From: Tabrizicola sp.
Lineage (GTDB): Bacteria; Pseudomonadota; Alphaproteobacteria; Rhodobacterales; Rhodobacteraceae
Direction of reading: 5' to 3'
Length of the DNA: 64,000 bases
Assembly (NCBI RefSeq): GCF_030694085.1
Contig: NZ_JAUXZE010000035.1
Coordinates: forward strand, 434,001 to 498,000
Of the stretch, positions 54,134 to 62,613 are shown piece by piece (positions within the stretch are counted from its first letter, which is position 1; each line of letters begins with the position of its first letter). The notes beneath the pieces were generated by a model. It did no database searches. It had not been told where the DNA came from and saw only the letters and a program-made list of their open reading frames with translations. Both the position numbers and the translations under genes were made by a program.

Positions 54134-54573
54134 GCGCGGAGAGCCTGTAAGCCGGATTCTGTCCCCCCCGGGCCGTGACCCGAGGCTGGATGACCATTCC
54201 TCTGCCGACCGTGTTACCACGGCGGTCAAGCTGCCAACCCGGGCCTCTCGGGCGTTGGCATCCCTGGCGAGCGGTATCCCGGACCGAAATCCGAGACCTG
54301 ACCTGCCGCGAGGCCCCTATTTGGCATTGCTCCGGGTGGGGCTTGCCGTGCCGGTCCTGTTGCCAGTCCCGCGGTGGGCTTTTACCCCACCGTTTCACCG
54401 TTACCACGCTTTGCCGAAGGTGAACCTTGCGGGTCGTGGCAGTCTCTTCTCTGTGGCGCTTTCCCTGGGGTTACCCCCGCCGGGCGTTACCCGGCACCCT
54501 TGCCAACGGGAGTCCGGACTTTCCTCGAACCCCGGATCAAGTCCGGGGCCCGCGGTCATCCAGCCCTCCGCGC
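54134..54573 (-). ncRNA. rnpB: RNase P RNA (type A)
   Basis: The minus strand carries the conserved RNase P RNA elements in order: GAGGAAAGTCCGGACTCC near the 5' end, GGGAAAGCGCCACAGA and GGTAACGGTGAAACGGTGGG in the middle, and ACAGAATCCGGCTTACAGG near the 3' end. The ends were set by the P1 helix, GCGCGGAGGGC (54573-54563) pairing with GCTCTCCGCGC (54144-54134), giving 440 nt. It forms the catalytic subunit that matures tRNA 5' ends. The AmpD gene stops 8 bp upstream, so its promoter must overlap that gene. Confidence 0.95.
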
Positions 54574-54578
54574 GGGGT

Positions 54579-54607
54579 CAGTTAGGCATCGCTGGACCGT
54601 CCGTCAA
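54579..54607 (-). promoter_or_regulatory. Candidate rnpB promoter inside the amidase gene end
   Basis: TTGACG (54607-54602 minus) lies 17 bp from a weak -10 TAACTG (54584-54579), with the P1 helix of rnpB starting 6 bp further. The -35 is good and the spacing ideal, but the -10 matches poorly (2/6). Confidence 0.4.
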
Positions 54608-55247
54608 CAGCAAAGCGCCGCAACCCAGCTGCCAGCGCCCGGTCGGTGTCGTCAAAGGGCGCGCAGGCCCAGGGCCGAAACCTCTGTCGGAAGGCTGAAA
54701 GCAGCGTCTCCGGCGCGGCGTCCGGGTAGCCGAACAAACGAAGGTCGGCCAGAAAGTCGCCAGGCTCTGCAGGCTCAGGCCAGATCGCCAGTCCCTGCAC
54801 AGCCAGCCGCCGCCAGTCAAAGCGCGGGCCGGGGTCGCCCTTGCGGTCGGGCGCCATGTCGCTGTGGCCGATCACGGCTTCGGGCGACAGTGCGTGGCGA
54901 TCCAGAAGGCCCGCCAGCAGCCGCTCCAACGCGGCCATCTGCGGCTCGGCAAAGGGTTCGCGCCCGGTATTGGCAAGTTCGATCCCGATGGACCGGGAAT
55001 TGACATCCCCCGCGCCAGCCCATTCCCCCGCCCCCGCGTGCCACGCGCGGGCGGCTTCCTCCACCAGGGAAAGGACCGTGCCGTCAGCGTCGATCAGGTA
55101 ATGCGCCGAAACCTCGGCCTCAGGGTCGCACAGCCGCTCCAGCGCCGCGGCGCAAGAGGGCATGGCGGTGTAGTGCAGGACGACCAGCTCGATCCGGCCC
55201 CTGCCCCGCCTCTCGCCAAAGTTCGGCGAGGGATGCGTCAGACTCAC
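54582..55247 (-). CDS. N-acetylmuramoyl-L-alanine amidase (AmpD-like)
   Basis: A 221-residue Amidase_2-family enzyme with no signal peptide, as in AmpD. Zinc/active-site residues: VVLHYTAM (His about 25), WHAGAGEWAG (about 69), and VIGHSDMAPDRKGDPGPRFDW (His about 126, Asp-Lys in the DRKxDPG motif). It cleaves anhydro-muropeptides for wall recycling in the cytoplasm. It shares an ATGA overlap with the upstream lipoprotein gene, and its stop is 8 bp from rnpB. Confidence 0.92.
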   Translation of the reverse strand: MSLTHPSPNFGERRGRGRIELVVLHYTAMPSCAAALERLCDPEAEVSAHYLIDADGTVLSLVEEAARAWHAGAGEWAGAGDVNSRSIGIELANTGREPFAEPQMAALERLLAGLLDRHALSPEAVIGHSDMAPDRKGDPGPRFDWRRLAVQGLAIWPEPAEPGDFLADLRLFGYPDAAPETLLSAFRQRFRPWACAPFDDTDRALAAGLRRFAVDGRSSDA

Positions 55248-56002
55248 TGCAGGGCGGTGCGGAACGGGCGCGGGTCCCAGGCGCAGGCGAAGCCGTCGCC
55301 ATCCGGGTCGACGCCCATCCGGTCACGCTCAGGGCCGCCCTTGGCCAGGAAGTCCTGCTGTGCCTGGTCGGGCGACGCGTATTTCGCGCAGGCCGAGTTC
55401 ACATCGCGGATGCCGATGCCAGAGCGCTTGAACATCTGGACGCCCGGGGCATGCTTGGTGGCCAGCGCGAATTCCACGATGTTCGGCCCGGTATCGCCCG
55501 GCCGCGATGGCAGGTCCTTCGGCTGGACCACCACATATTCCGCCCGGTTCCGTGCGATCCGCTCGGCGTCGCTTTCGATGGTCTCGCGCGCCGCGACGGC
55601 GTTGAAGTCCTGCTCGTCCGAAATGCCCGTGTTGTTCGGCGCGACCTCGCCCGATTCTTCCTTGATCCCGGCAGGGGCTCCCCCCCTGGGTCGATCCGCG
55701 CTGCCCGCCATGATCGGTGTGACCGGGGTCGGCAGCGGGGTCGGCGTGACCGAGGCTGTGGCCATCGGCGCCACACCCTGCGCCCGGTCGATCGCCGCCG
55801 CTGCCGCAGCGGGGTCGAACGCCCCACCCGGCGGCGGCACCGTCACCGGCGTGCCCGCAGGGCCCGGAGCGGCGCCCCGAACATAGCTGCCATAGTCCTG
55901 GAAACCCACACCGGGGCCGGTCTCGGTGGTCGTCGGCGTGCAGGCGGCCACCAGAAGGGCAGCAAGAGCTGCGCCAGCGGCGGGAAGAAAGGTACGGCTC
56001 AT
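55244..56002 (-). CDS. Lipoprotein with excalibur-like C-terminal motif
   Basis: A 252-residue lipoprotein (lipobox VAAC, cysteine about residue 21) with a Pro/Ala/Thr-rich linker (about 45-110) and a conserved C-terminal part ending in VDPDGDGFACAWDP, which resembles the Ca-binding excalibur loop DxDxDGxxCE. A Cys in NSACAKYA precedes it. It overlaps the AmpD-like gene by 4 bp and is probably co-expressed with it. The role is unknown; a cell-envelope function is suggested by context. Confidence 0.8.
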   Translation of the reverse strand: MSRTFLPAAGAALAALLVAACTPTTTETGPGVGFQDYGSYVRGAAPGPAGTPVTVPPPGGAFDPAAAAAAIDRAQGVAPMATASVTPTPLPTPVTPIMAGSADRPRGGAPAGIKEESGEVAPNNTGISDEQDFNAVAARETIESDAERIARNRAEYVVVQPKDLPSRPGDTGPNIVEFALATKHAPGVQMFKRSGIGIRDVNSACAKYASPDQAQQDFLAKGGPERDRMGVDPDGDGFACAWDPRPFRTALQ

Positions 56003-56034
56003 TCACTGCCTCGATGGGTATGTTTTGCGGCCCA

Positions 56035-57513
56035 TTACCACCATTTCGCCGGTTTGACCACAAACCCGGCGCGGCTTTCCAACACATGTGCGTAATTCAG
56101 CAACTCTGCCTCGTCCCAGGGCCGCCCGATCAGCTGCAGCCCCAAGGGCAGGCCCTGCGCGTCCAGCCCCACCGGCACCGCGATCCCCGGCAGGCCCGCC
56201 AGGTTCACCGTCACAGTGAAGACGTCGTTCAGATACATCTGGACCGGATCCGCATCCGCCATCTCGCCCAGCCCGAAAGCCGCGGACGGAGTTGCAGGGG
56301 TCAGGATCGCATCCACCCCGCCCGCGAACACCGTCTCGAAGTCGCGCTTGATCAGCGCCCGCACCTTCCGCGCGCGGTTGTAGTAGGCGTCGTAGAACCC
56401 TGCCGACAGCACATAGGTCCCGACCATGATCCGGCGTTGGACTTCCACCCCGAAGCCCTCGGCCCGGGTCTTTTCGTACATCTCGGTGATGCCATCGCCC
56501 TGCGCCAGCTTGGCCCGATGCCCATAGCGCACCCCGTCGTACCGCGCGAGGTTCGACGACGCCTCGGCAGGCGCGATCACATAATAGGCCGGCAGCGCGT
56601 ATTTGGTATGCGGCAGGGAAATATCCCGCACCTCGGCCCCCGCGTCGCGCAGCATCTCGATGCCTTTCGCCCACAAGGCCTCGATCTCCTCCGGCATCCC
56701 GTCCATCCGGTATTCCTTGGGGATGCCGATGACGCGGCCCCGGATGTCCCCGGTCAGCGCGGCCTCGAAATCCGGCACCGGAATATCGGCTGACGTCGAA
56801 TCCTTCGGGTCATGCCCGCACATCGCCTGCAACATGATCGCCGCATCGCGGACCGATTTGGTCATCGGCCCCGCCTGATCCAAGGACGAGGCGAACGCCA
56901 CGATGCCCCACCGCGAAACCCGGCCATAGGTCGGCTTGATCCCGACGATCCCGGTGAACGCGGCCGGCTGCCGGATCGACCCGCCGGTGTCCGTCCCCGT
57001 CGCCGCCAGACACAGATCCGCCGCCACCGCCGCCGCCGAGCCACCCGAGGACCCGCCCGGCGTCAGCTTCCGGTCATCGACCTTCCACGGGTTCACCGCA
57101 TTGCCATAGGCCGAGGTCTCGTTCGACGAGCCCATCGCGAATTCGTCCATGTTCAGCTTGCCCAGCATGACCGCGCCCGCCTCGAACAGCTTTGCGGTGA
57201 CGGTGGACTCATACTCCGGCTTGAAGCCTTTCAGGATGTTCGACGCGGCCTGCGACGGCACCCCCTTGGTGCAGAACAGGTCCTTGATCCCCAGCGGGAT
57301 CCCGCACATCGCCGGGGCCTCTCCCGAAGCCAGCCGAGCATCCGCCGCGCGCGCCTGCTCCAACGCAATCTCGGGCGTCTTGTGGACGAATGCGTTCAGC
57401 GTATCGCCCGCGTCGATTGCGGTCAGACAGGACATCGTCAGATCGACCGCCGAGATCTCGCCCTTCTGCAACGCATCCCGCGCCGCCGCGATGGTCCAGC
57501 TGTTCGCGCTCAT
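56035..57513 (-). CDS. gatA: Glu-tRNA(Gln) amidotransferase subunit A
   Basis: A 492-residue amidase-signature protein. The catalytic Lys is in [15 protein letters not shown] (about 77), cis-Ser and nucleophilic Ser in [18 protein letters not shown] (about 150-170), and [18 protein letters not shown] follows. It supplies ammonia for conversion of Glu-tRNA(Gln) (and Asp-tRNA(Asn)). gatC overlaps its start by 4 bp. gatB is not in the window. Confidence 0.96.
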   Translation of the reverse strand: MSANSWTIAAARDALQKGEISAVDLTMSCLTAIDAGDTLNAFVHKTPEIALEQARAADARLASGEAPAMCGIPLGIKDLFCTKGVPSQAASNILKGFKPEYESTVTAKLFEAGAVMLGKLNMDEFAMGSSNETSAYGNAVNPWKVDDRKLTPGGSSGGSAAAVAADLCLAATGTDTGGSIRQPAAFTGIVGIKPTYGRVSRWGIVAFASSLDQAGPMTKSVRDAAIMLQAMCGHDPKDSTSADIPVPDFEAALTGDIRGRVIGIPKEYRMDGMPEEIEALWAKGIEMLRDAGAEVRDISLPHTKYALPAYYVIAPAEASSNLARYDGVRYGHRAKLAQGDGITEMYEKTRAEGFGVEVQRRIMVGTYVLSAGFYDAYYNRARKVRALIKRDFETVFAGGVDAILTPATPSAAFGLGEMADADPVQMYLNDVFTVTVNLAGLPGIAVPVGLDAQGLPLGLQLIGRPWDEAELLNYAHVLESRAGFVVKPAKWW

Positions 57514-57797
57514 TCCACCACCTTCGGCACCGCAAAGAACCCCTCACGCGCGTCCGGCGCGTTCTTCAGCACCTGGGCCTGGATGTTGCCATCCGTCACC
57601 ACATCGGCGCGACGCTTCAGCCGCATCGGCGTGACGCTGGTCATCGGCTCGACCCCGGTCACATCGACCTCGTTCAGCTCTTCCATGAAGCCAAGGATGC
57701 CGGAAAGCTGACCCGCCAGCTTCGGCAGATCGGCTTCCTCGACCCGGATGCGGGCCAGCTTTGCCACCTTGCGGGCGGTATCGATGTCAATCGCCAT
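57510..57797 (-). CDS. gatC: Glu-tRNA(Gln) amidotransferase subunit C
   Basis: A 95-residue subunit: [20 protein letters not shown] at the N-terminus, [20 protein letters not shown] and [20 protein letters not shown] in the middle. It wraps around GatA-GatB. It overlaps gatA by ATGA, an order (C then A) seen in many alphaproteobacteria. Confidence 0.95.
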   Translation of the reverse strand: MAIDIDTARKVAKLARIRVEEADLPKLAGQLSGILGFMEELNEVDVTGVEPMTSVTPMRLKRRADVVTDGNIQAQVLKNAPDAREGFFAVPKVVE

Positions 57798-57824
57798 CGG
57801 GCTCTCCTAGAGGTTTGGCCTCGT

Positions 57825-58487
57825 TTAGCGGCCCGCGCCCCGCCCCGCAAGCATGTGGCGCCGCCAGACCTCGATCATCCAGCCCAGCATCAGCGCGTTC
57901 AGGATGTGCCACAGGAAATGCGTCCCCAGCGGCAGGGTATCGCAGACCGGCCCGTCCAGCGTGCGGAAGGCCAGGCTGACCACCAGGATCACCGCGCCCA
58001 GCGCCATCCCCCGGGCCGTCGCGGGTGCCCGCTGCCACAGCACCGCTGCATAGATCAGGATCACCAGCGGCACCGGCGCATAGGCGGCCGAGGCCCCCAG
58101 GACCGGCATCATGGCCGCGAAGACCGGAACCATCAGCGCGGCATAAGGAAGGAAGGCCAGTACCGCCACCCAGGGACGCCAGCCGCCCAAGCCCAGGAAA
58201 TCCCGCGTGGCCGCAAAGATGTAGATCAGGATGAAGCCCAGGATCGGTGCCACATCCAGCGCCGCCGTAAGCCCGTTGGCATGGGTGTGGAAGAGCCACG
58301 ACCCCACCCCGATCGCCGCCAGCACCCCGCTCAGCGCCCGGCCCAGCGGCAGCCCTGCCGTCCGCCGCCACATCACCCAGGCCGCCAGCAGGAAGGCCAG
58401 GTTCGTCACCGCGTTGACCGGCTCGGCCCAGTAGGCAGCACTCGTCCGCTCGCAATAGGCGTCGATGGGGTTGAACATGGTTGTCAT
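57825..58487 (-). CDS. Ceramidase-like (CREST) membrane protein
   Basis: A 220-residue protein with seven predicted helices. CREST hydrolase residues are visible: the Ser/His of GSWLFHTHANGLTAALDVAP (His about 66-68, Asp about 75) and the paired His of GTHFLWHILNA at the C-terminus (about 190-194). These match alkaline ceramidase/PAQR-type zinc hydrolases. Alkaline ceramidases release sphingosine; the substrate in this organism is unknown. Start is at 58487 or 58478. Confidence 0.82.
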   Translation of the reverse strand: MTTMFNPIDAYCERTSAAYWAEPVNAVTNLAFLLAAWVMWRRTAGLPLGRALSGVLAAIGVGSWLFHTHANGLTAALDVAPILGFILIYIFAATRDFLGLGGWRPWVAVLAFLPYAALMVPVFAAMMPVLGASAAYAPVPLVILIYAAVLWQRAPATARGMALGAVILVVSLAFRTLDGPVCDTLPLGTHFLWHILNALMLGWMIEVWRRHMLAGRGAGR

Positions 58488-58543
58488 CCTGCCGTCAGTC
58501 CTAGATGGTATGCGCCTCCCGGACATATAGTGAAGGAACACGC

Positions 58544-59239
58544 ATGCAGATCACGTGGCTTGGCCATTCCGGCTTTCGCATCGAAATCGAAGACGCCATT
58601 CTCCTCGTCGACCCCTGGCTGACCGGAAACCCCCTCTTCCCCGCCGGGCGCGAGGATGAGGCGGTGTCCGGCGCGACCCATATCCTTCTGACCCACGCCC
58701 ACGGCGACCACGCCTCCGACGCGGGGCGGCTGGCCAAGAAGCTGGGGATCAAGGTCCACTGCATCCACGAATTGTCCGAATGGCTGAACGGCCAGGGCGT
58801 CGAAACCGTCGGCTTCGGCAAGGGTGGCACACTGAACCTGAATGGCGCCAAGGTGACGATGGTCCACGCCGTCCATTCCGCCTCGATCGACTTCGCAGAC
58901 CAGGGCCTTCTGCCCGCAGGTGACGCCGCTGGCTTCATGATCGCCGGCGAAGGCCACACGATCTACCTGTCCGGCGACACCGACATCATGGCCGACATGG
59001 CCTGGATGGCCGAGTATCACCAGCCCGACATCGGCATCCTGGCCTGTGGCGGACACTACACGATGGACATGGAGCGCGCTGCCTGGGCCGCGCGAAAGTG
59101 GTTCAACTTCCGCTGGGTGATCCCCTGCCACTACAAGACCTTCCCGATCCTTGCCCAGGATGCGACCGCCCTGCGTGCGGGCCTGCCGCCGGGGATCGAG
59201 GTTATCGAGCATGACGTCCTTGATCCGATCCGAATCTAG
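58544..59239 (+). CDS. UPF0173 metal-dependent hydrolase
   Basis: A 231-residue metallo-beta-lactamase-fold protein: MQITWLGHSGFRIEIEDAIL, HILLTHAHGDHASDAGRLAK (the THxHxDH motif as THAHGDH, about 60-66), VHSASIDFADQG and LSGDTDIMADM (Asp) and IPCHYKTFPI (His). It hydrolyses an unknown substrate in the cytoplasm. ATG 58544 follows GAAGGAA and is convergent with nothing downstream for nearly 500 bp. Confidence 0.92.
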   Translation: MQITWLGHSGFRIEIEDAILLVDPWLTGNPLFPAGREDEAVSGATHILLTHAHGDHASDAGRLAKKLGIKVHCIHELSEWLNGQGVETVGFGKGGTLNLNGAKVTMVHAVHSASIDFADQGLLPAGDAAGFMIAGEGHTIYLSGDTDIMADMAWMAEYHQPDIGILACGGHYTMDMERAAWAARKWFNFRWVIPCHYKTFPILAQDATALRAGLPPGIEVIEHDVLDPIRI

Positions 59240-59736
59240 GCCGGCTGTCCACACTGGACGGGGTCCGAGGTGTTCACAAAATCAATGGCTTGACGGTGGA
59301 CATTTACCCATTGTCAAGCAGGATCACCCGAAGAACCGGCGACCAGCGTCCGCAAGGCTCCCCCCGTTTCATCTTTGTCCAAGTATCCCCGCCGGAGGCA
59401 TCCGACTTGGGTCCGGGGCGCGACGGATCGCTTCCATGCCGGGGCAGATAGCCCCGCCGAAGGCGCCTCATTTCCAGTCCACGCCGTTGAGCAGAACGCC
59501 GCAGGGAAGGCTCCGGCTGCCCACTCTCTTTGTCGGGCGATGGCGTCAGGGCAGCGCAGGCGGTGCGCATCTCGCACGGCCTGGCCCCGGCGGACGCTCC
59601 CTTCCCCCTATTCATGGCGTGGGATGGGACGGGGTCTCGACCGGAAGGCCCCCCCGGTCAAGTCTTGCCAAATCCTTAACACCCGCAAGCAAGCCGTTGT
59701 AATCCCTGGACCATCCACGATTGTCCACCGTGGACA
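59240..59736. other. 497-bp gap without a gene, rich in repeats
   Basis: No convincing coding frame. It contains the second 35-bp dispersed element (59365-59399), a degenerate third part of it (ATAGCCCCGCCGA at 59448), and short inverted repeats: ACGGTGGACA at 59293-59302 matches TGTCCACCGT at 59722-59731, and TGTCCACCGTGGACA at 59722-59736 is itself a palindrome. The bounded structure is compatible with an old degenerate element, but I see no transposase. Confidence 0.5.
59365..59399. repeat. 35-bp dispersed intergenic element, copy 2
   Basis: CGTTTCATCTTTGTCCAAGT followed by ATCCCCGCCGGAGGC matches copy 1 (44337-44371) at 31 of 35 positions. It lies in a gene-free region 125 bp after the UPF0173 gene. 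Confidence 0.75.
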
Positions 59737-60201
59737 CTATCCGCGCCTGCCCGCAAAGAACGCCTTCAGCAGCGTTTCCGCCGCCCCCGCCCCGATCCCG
59801 TCATAGACCTCGGGCACGTGGTGGCACTGCGCGTGGCTGAAGACCCGCGCGCCCACGGCGACCCCGCCCGATTTCGGATCCGCCGCCCCGTAGTATAGCC
59901 GCCCCACCCGCGCCGCCGAAATCGCCGCGGCACACATCGGGCAGGGCTCCAGCGTCACGTAAAGATCGCAGCCGACCAGCCGTTCCGAACCGAGGGCCGC
60001 ACAAGCCGCGCGGATCGCAAGCATCTCGGCATGGGCGGTGGGGTCCGACAACTCACGCGTCCGGTTTCCCGCCTGGGCCAGCACCCGCTCGCCCAGCACG
60101 ACCACCGCGCCCACCGGCACTTCGCCGCGTGCAGCAGCCGCCTGTGCCTCTTCCAAGGCCAGCCCCATGAACGACCGGAACCCTTCGCGTTGCTCTTTCA
60201 T
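59737..60201 (-). CDS. tadA: tRNA-specific adenosine deaminase TadA
   Basis: A 154-residue cytidine-deaminase-fold enzyme. Zinc motif: TAHAEMLAIRAA (His, Glu) and LEPCPMCAAAISAARVG (PCxxC). It converts A34 to inosine in the tRNA-Arg(ACG) anticodon. Not to be confused with the pilus ATPase sometimes called TadA, here named cpaF. It is divergent from the RluB-like gene with a 45-bp gap. Confidence 0.95.
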   Translation of the reverse strand: MKEQREGFRSFMGLALEEAQAAAARGEVPVGAVVVLGERVLAQAGNRTRELSDPTAHAEMLAIRAACAALGSERLVGCDLYVTLEPCPMCAAAISAARVGRLYYGAADPKSGGVAVGARVFSHAQCHHVPEVYDGIGAGAAETLLKAFFAGRRG

Positions 60202-60246
60202 GCCCGCATCACTATCCTGCCGCCCCCGGCCACCAAGGCCCGAAGG

Positions 60247-61308
60247 ATGATGGCCATGCCCGGAAAAGAAAAGCCCCCCGCCCCGAAGACTGCGGCCAAA
60301 GACGCCTCGGCGGCCGACACCCCGGAAGGCGAGCGCATCGCCAAGGTCCTGTCCCGCGCCGGCATCGCCTCACGCCGCGAGGCGGAAAGGCTGATCGAAC
60401 TGGGCGAGGTCAAGGTCAACGGCAAGACCATCACCTCCCCCGCGCTGAACGTGACGCCGAAGGACAAGATCACCGTCCGGGGCGAGCCGGTCGGCCAGCC
60501 CGAACCGCCGCGTCTGTGGCTATACTACAAGCCCGAGGGCCTTGTGACCTCCGCCTCGGACGAAAAAGGCCGCGACACCGTCTTCGACCACCTGCCCGAG
60601 GACATGCCCCGTGTGATGTCGATCGGGCGGCTTGACCTGAACTCCGAGGGTCTCCTCCTTCTCACCAACGATGGCGAGCTGAAGCGCAAGCTTGAACTGC
60701 CATCGACCGGCTGGCTGCGCAAGTACCGGGTGCGGGTCAAGGGCAACCCGACCGAGCCCGAGATCGAACCCTTGCGGAAGGGGATCACCGTCGACGGCGA
60801 CCGCTTCCAGCCGATGGAGGTCAAGATCGACCGTCACCAGGGGGCCAACGCCTGGCTGACCGTAGGCCTGCGCGAGGGCAAGAACCGCGAGATCCGGCGG
60901 GCGATGAACCACATCGGCCTGACCGTTAACCGGCTGATCCGCATTTCCTACGGCCCCTTTCGCCTGAACGAGCTGCAACCCGGCGAGGTCGAAGAGCTGA
61001 AACCCCGCGTGCTGCGGGAGCAACTGGGTCTGGCAGACCCGGAAGAAGCCCCGAAGCCTGTCCGCAAGCTGGCCCCCAGACCCGGCAAGACGGGCACTCG
61101 CGCCCCGGGGCCGGGCGAGGACCGGGCAAAGCCTGCGACCCGGACGCTGAAGCCGGGCGAAGGGCTGAAGCAGCTGTCGGACACCTGGCAGAAGGCAACG
61201 CGCGCACCGGCCAGCAAGGGCGACCGGCCTGCCACAGGGCGCTCCTCCCGACCGCCGGGCCCCATGCCCAGGTCCGGGCCGCGGTCAGGCGGCCCGAAGA
61301 AGGGCTAG
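60247..61308 (+). CDS. rluB: RluB-like pseudouridine synthase with low-complexity tail
   Basis: A 353-residue protein: short basic N-terminus, S4 RNA-binding domain (about 30-80, GERIAKVLSRAGIASRREAE), and catalytic domain with GRLDLNSEGLLLLTNDG (Asp in RLD, about residue 128). The domain LYYKPEGLVTSASDEKGRDT comes before it. It modifies 23S rRNA near helix 69 or the peptidyl-transferase loop (RluB/RsuA family). The last about 90 residues are Pro/Arg/Lys-rich and disordered, typical of alphaproteobacterial members. Start is ATG 60247, 60250 or 60256. Confidence 0.92.
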   Translation: MMAMPGKEKPPAPKTAAKDASAADTPEGERIAKVLSRAGIASRREAERLIELGEVKVNGKTITSPALNVTPKDKITVRGEPVGQPEPPRLWLYYKPEGLVTSASDEKGRDTVFDHLPEDMPRVMSIGRLDLNSEGLLLLTNDGELKRKLELPSTGWLRKYRVRVKGNPTEPEIEPLRKGITVDGDRFQPMEVKIDRHQGANAWLTVGLREGKNREIRRAMNHIGLTVNRLIRISYGPFRLNELQPGEVEELKPRVLREQLGLADPEEAPKPVRKLAPRPGKTGTRAPGPGEDRAKPATRTLKPGEGLKQLSDTWQKATRAPASKGDRPATGRSSRPPGPMPRSGPRSGGPKKG

Positions 61309-61650
61309 ATTTGGCCTTTCGCCTCTAGTCCCCGCGTCCAGCCGGGCGGATCGGCACGAGGGGGCCTGGGGCGGACACCGGTGAGACTTGGCCGCCAACG
61401 CCACCATGTTTCAGGTCCAGCCGGGGCCCGCCCTCCTGCTGGTGGTTTCGGTGCGGGTGGGTCGCGCCCGGACCAGTGCTGCGGCGGTCCTTCCCGGTGC
61501 GGGAACCGTGCGGCCAGATGGCCGTTGCAAAGGGTGAACCATCCGCACGGGTGGGATGAAGATTGCCGCCTATTGACCCGTGCCGTGACTGGCATGGGCC
61601 GGGGGCTTCGGCTAAGGTCGGGCAAAGCGGCAGCAAGGGGAGCGTGAGGC
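61309..61650. other. 342-bp gap upstream of the small ORF/xpaC/telA cluster
   Basis: No gene recognised in either strand. The right end holds AAGGGGAGCG, the likely Shine-Dalgarno region for the 27-codon ORF, and would include the cluster promoter. Confidence 0.4.
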
Positions 61651-61734
61651 ATGTCGGGCGGCGGAATTCGGACGCTCTCGTTGGTGCTTCTGGTCTTTCT
61701 GGTGGCCTATGTCGCCTGGTCGGGAGGCGCGTGA
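61651..61734 (+). CDS. 27-residue membrane peptide upstream of xpaC
   Basis: ATG 61651 follows AAGGGGAG at about 10 bases and encodes a 27-residue peptide, a single hydrophobic helix (LSLVLLVFLVAYVAWSGGA). Its TGA overlaps the ATG of the XpaC-like gene by one base (TGATG), which is a coupling arrangement. It could be a small membrane subunit or a translation-coupling leader. It is too short for standard gene finding. Confidence 0.5.
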   Translation: MSGGGIRTLSLVLLVFLVAYVAWSGGA

Positions 61735-62597
61735 TGGCCGAGCGTTTCGGTGGCAAGTATTCTCCGGGTGGCGGGTCTGCGGGCCCGGTGGCAACGCCGC
61801 CTGCCGCGCCGAAGGTGGCGGGAAAATGGCGCACGACGGTGCTGTTCCTGACCGCCTTCCTGTTCCTGTTTCCCGCCTTCGGTGATGGCCCGCGCGAGAT
61901 GCTGCTGGGCCTGCTCGCAGGGGGGCTGATCGTCCTGGCCGCCTGGCTGACGCGGGAGGGGATGGTGGCCGAAGCCGCCTTCAACGCCCGCAAGCTGGCG
62001 CGGCGCCCGGCCTTCCCACGCAAGGCGGCAGGGGCCGTGGCGACCGGCGCGGCACTTGCCGTAGGCGGCGTGATCGCGGACCAGGGCCTTGTTTATCCGG
62101 TGCTTTACGCTTTGGTCGGCGGGGGCCTGCATCTGGGAGCCTTCGGACTGGACCCGATGGCCGACAAGGGCATGGAGGGGATTGATGCCTTCCAGACCGG
62201 CCGCGTCGCAAAGGCGGTCGAGGAGGGCGAGGCGCATCTGGGCGCAATGCAGGATGCGATCCTGCGAGCCAAGGACCGCAGTCTGGAACGGCGGGTCGCG
62301 CAGTTCGCAGGCGTGGCCCGGGGCCTGTTCCGCACGATCGAGGGCGATCCGGGCGACCTGACCGCGGCGCGAAAGTATCTGTCGGTCTATTTGATGGGCG
62401 CCCGTGATGCGACTGTCAAATTTGCCGATCACTATGCCCAGACCCGCGACGCCGGGGCGCGGGCAGATTACGAGACGCTGCTGACCGATCTTGAGACCAC
62501 CTTCGCGCAGAAGACGACGGCTTTTCTTTCGAACAACCGCACCGATCTGGACGTGGAAATCGCCGTGCTCCGCGACCGTCTGAAGCTTGACCATTGA
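61734..62597 (+). CDS. XpaC-like membrane protein
   Basis: A 287-residue protein of the XpaC/5-bromo-4-chloroindolyl-phosphate-hydrolysis family. Two hydrophobic segments occur early (TTVLFLTAFLFLFPAF; LLGLLAGGLIVLAAWL), two more at about 95-135, and then a long cytoplasmic helical region (VAKAVEEGEAHLGAMQDAIL, RRVAQFAGVARGLFRTIEG). XpaC typically pairs with TelA, as here, 16 bp apart. Cellular role is poorly known; it is linked to toxic anion tolerance and envelope stress. Confidence 0.8.
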   Translation: MAERFGGKYSPGGGSAGPVATPPAAPKVAGKWRTTVLFLTAFLFLFPAFGDGPREMLLGLLAGGLIVLAAWLTREGMVAEAAFNARKLARRPAFPRKAAGAVATGAALAVGGVIADQGLVYPVLYALVGGGLHLGAFGLDPMADKGMEGIDAFQTGRVAKAVEEGEAHLGAMQDAILRAKDRSLERRVAQFAGVARGLFRTIEGDPGDLTAARKYLSVYLMGARDATVKFADHYAQTRDAGARADYETLLTDLETTFAQKTTAFLSNNRTDLDVEIAVLRDRLKLDH

Positions 62598-62613
62598 ACC
62601 CAGGGGGATACCC

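Noticed and set aside
59737..60201. tadA gene as part of the Tad pilus system
   Set aside because: The HAE/PCxxC motifs make it the tRNA adenosine deaminase; the shared name with the pilus ATPase is coincidental.
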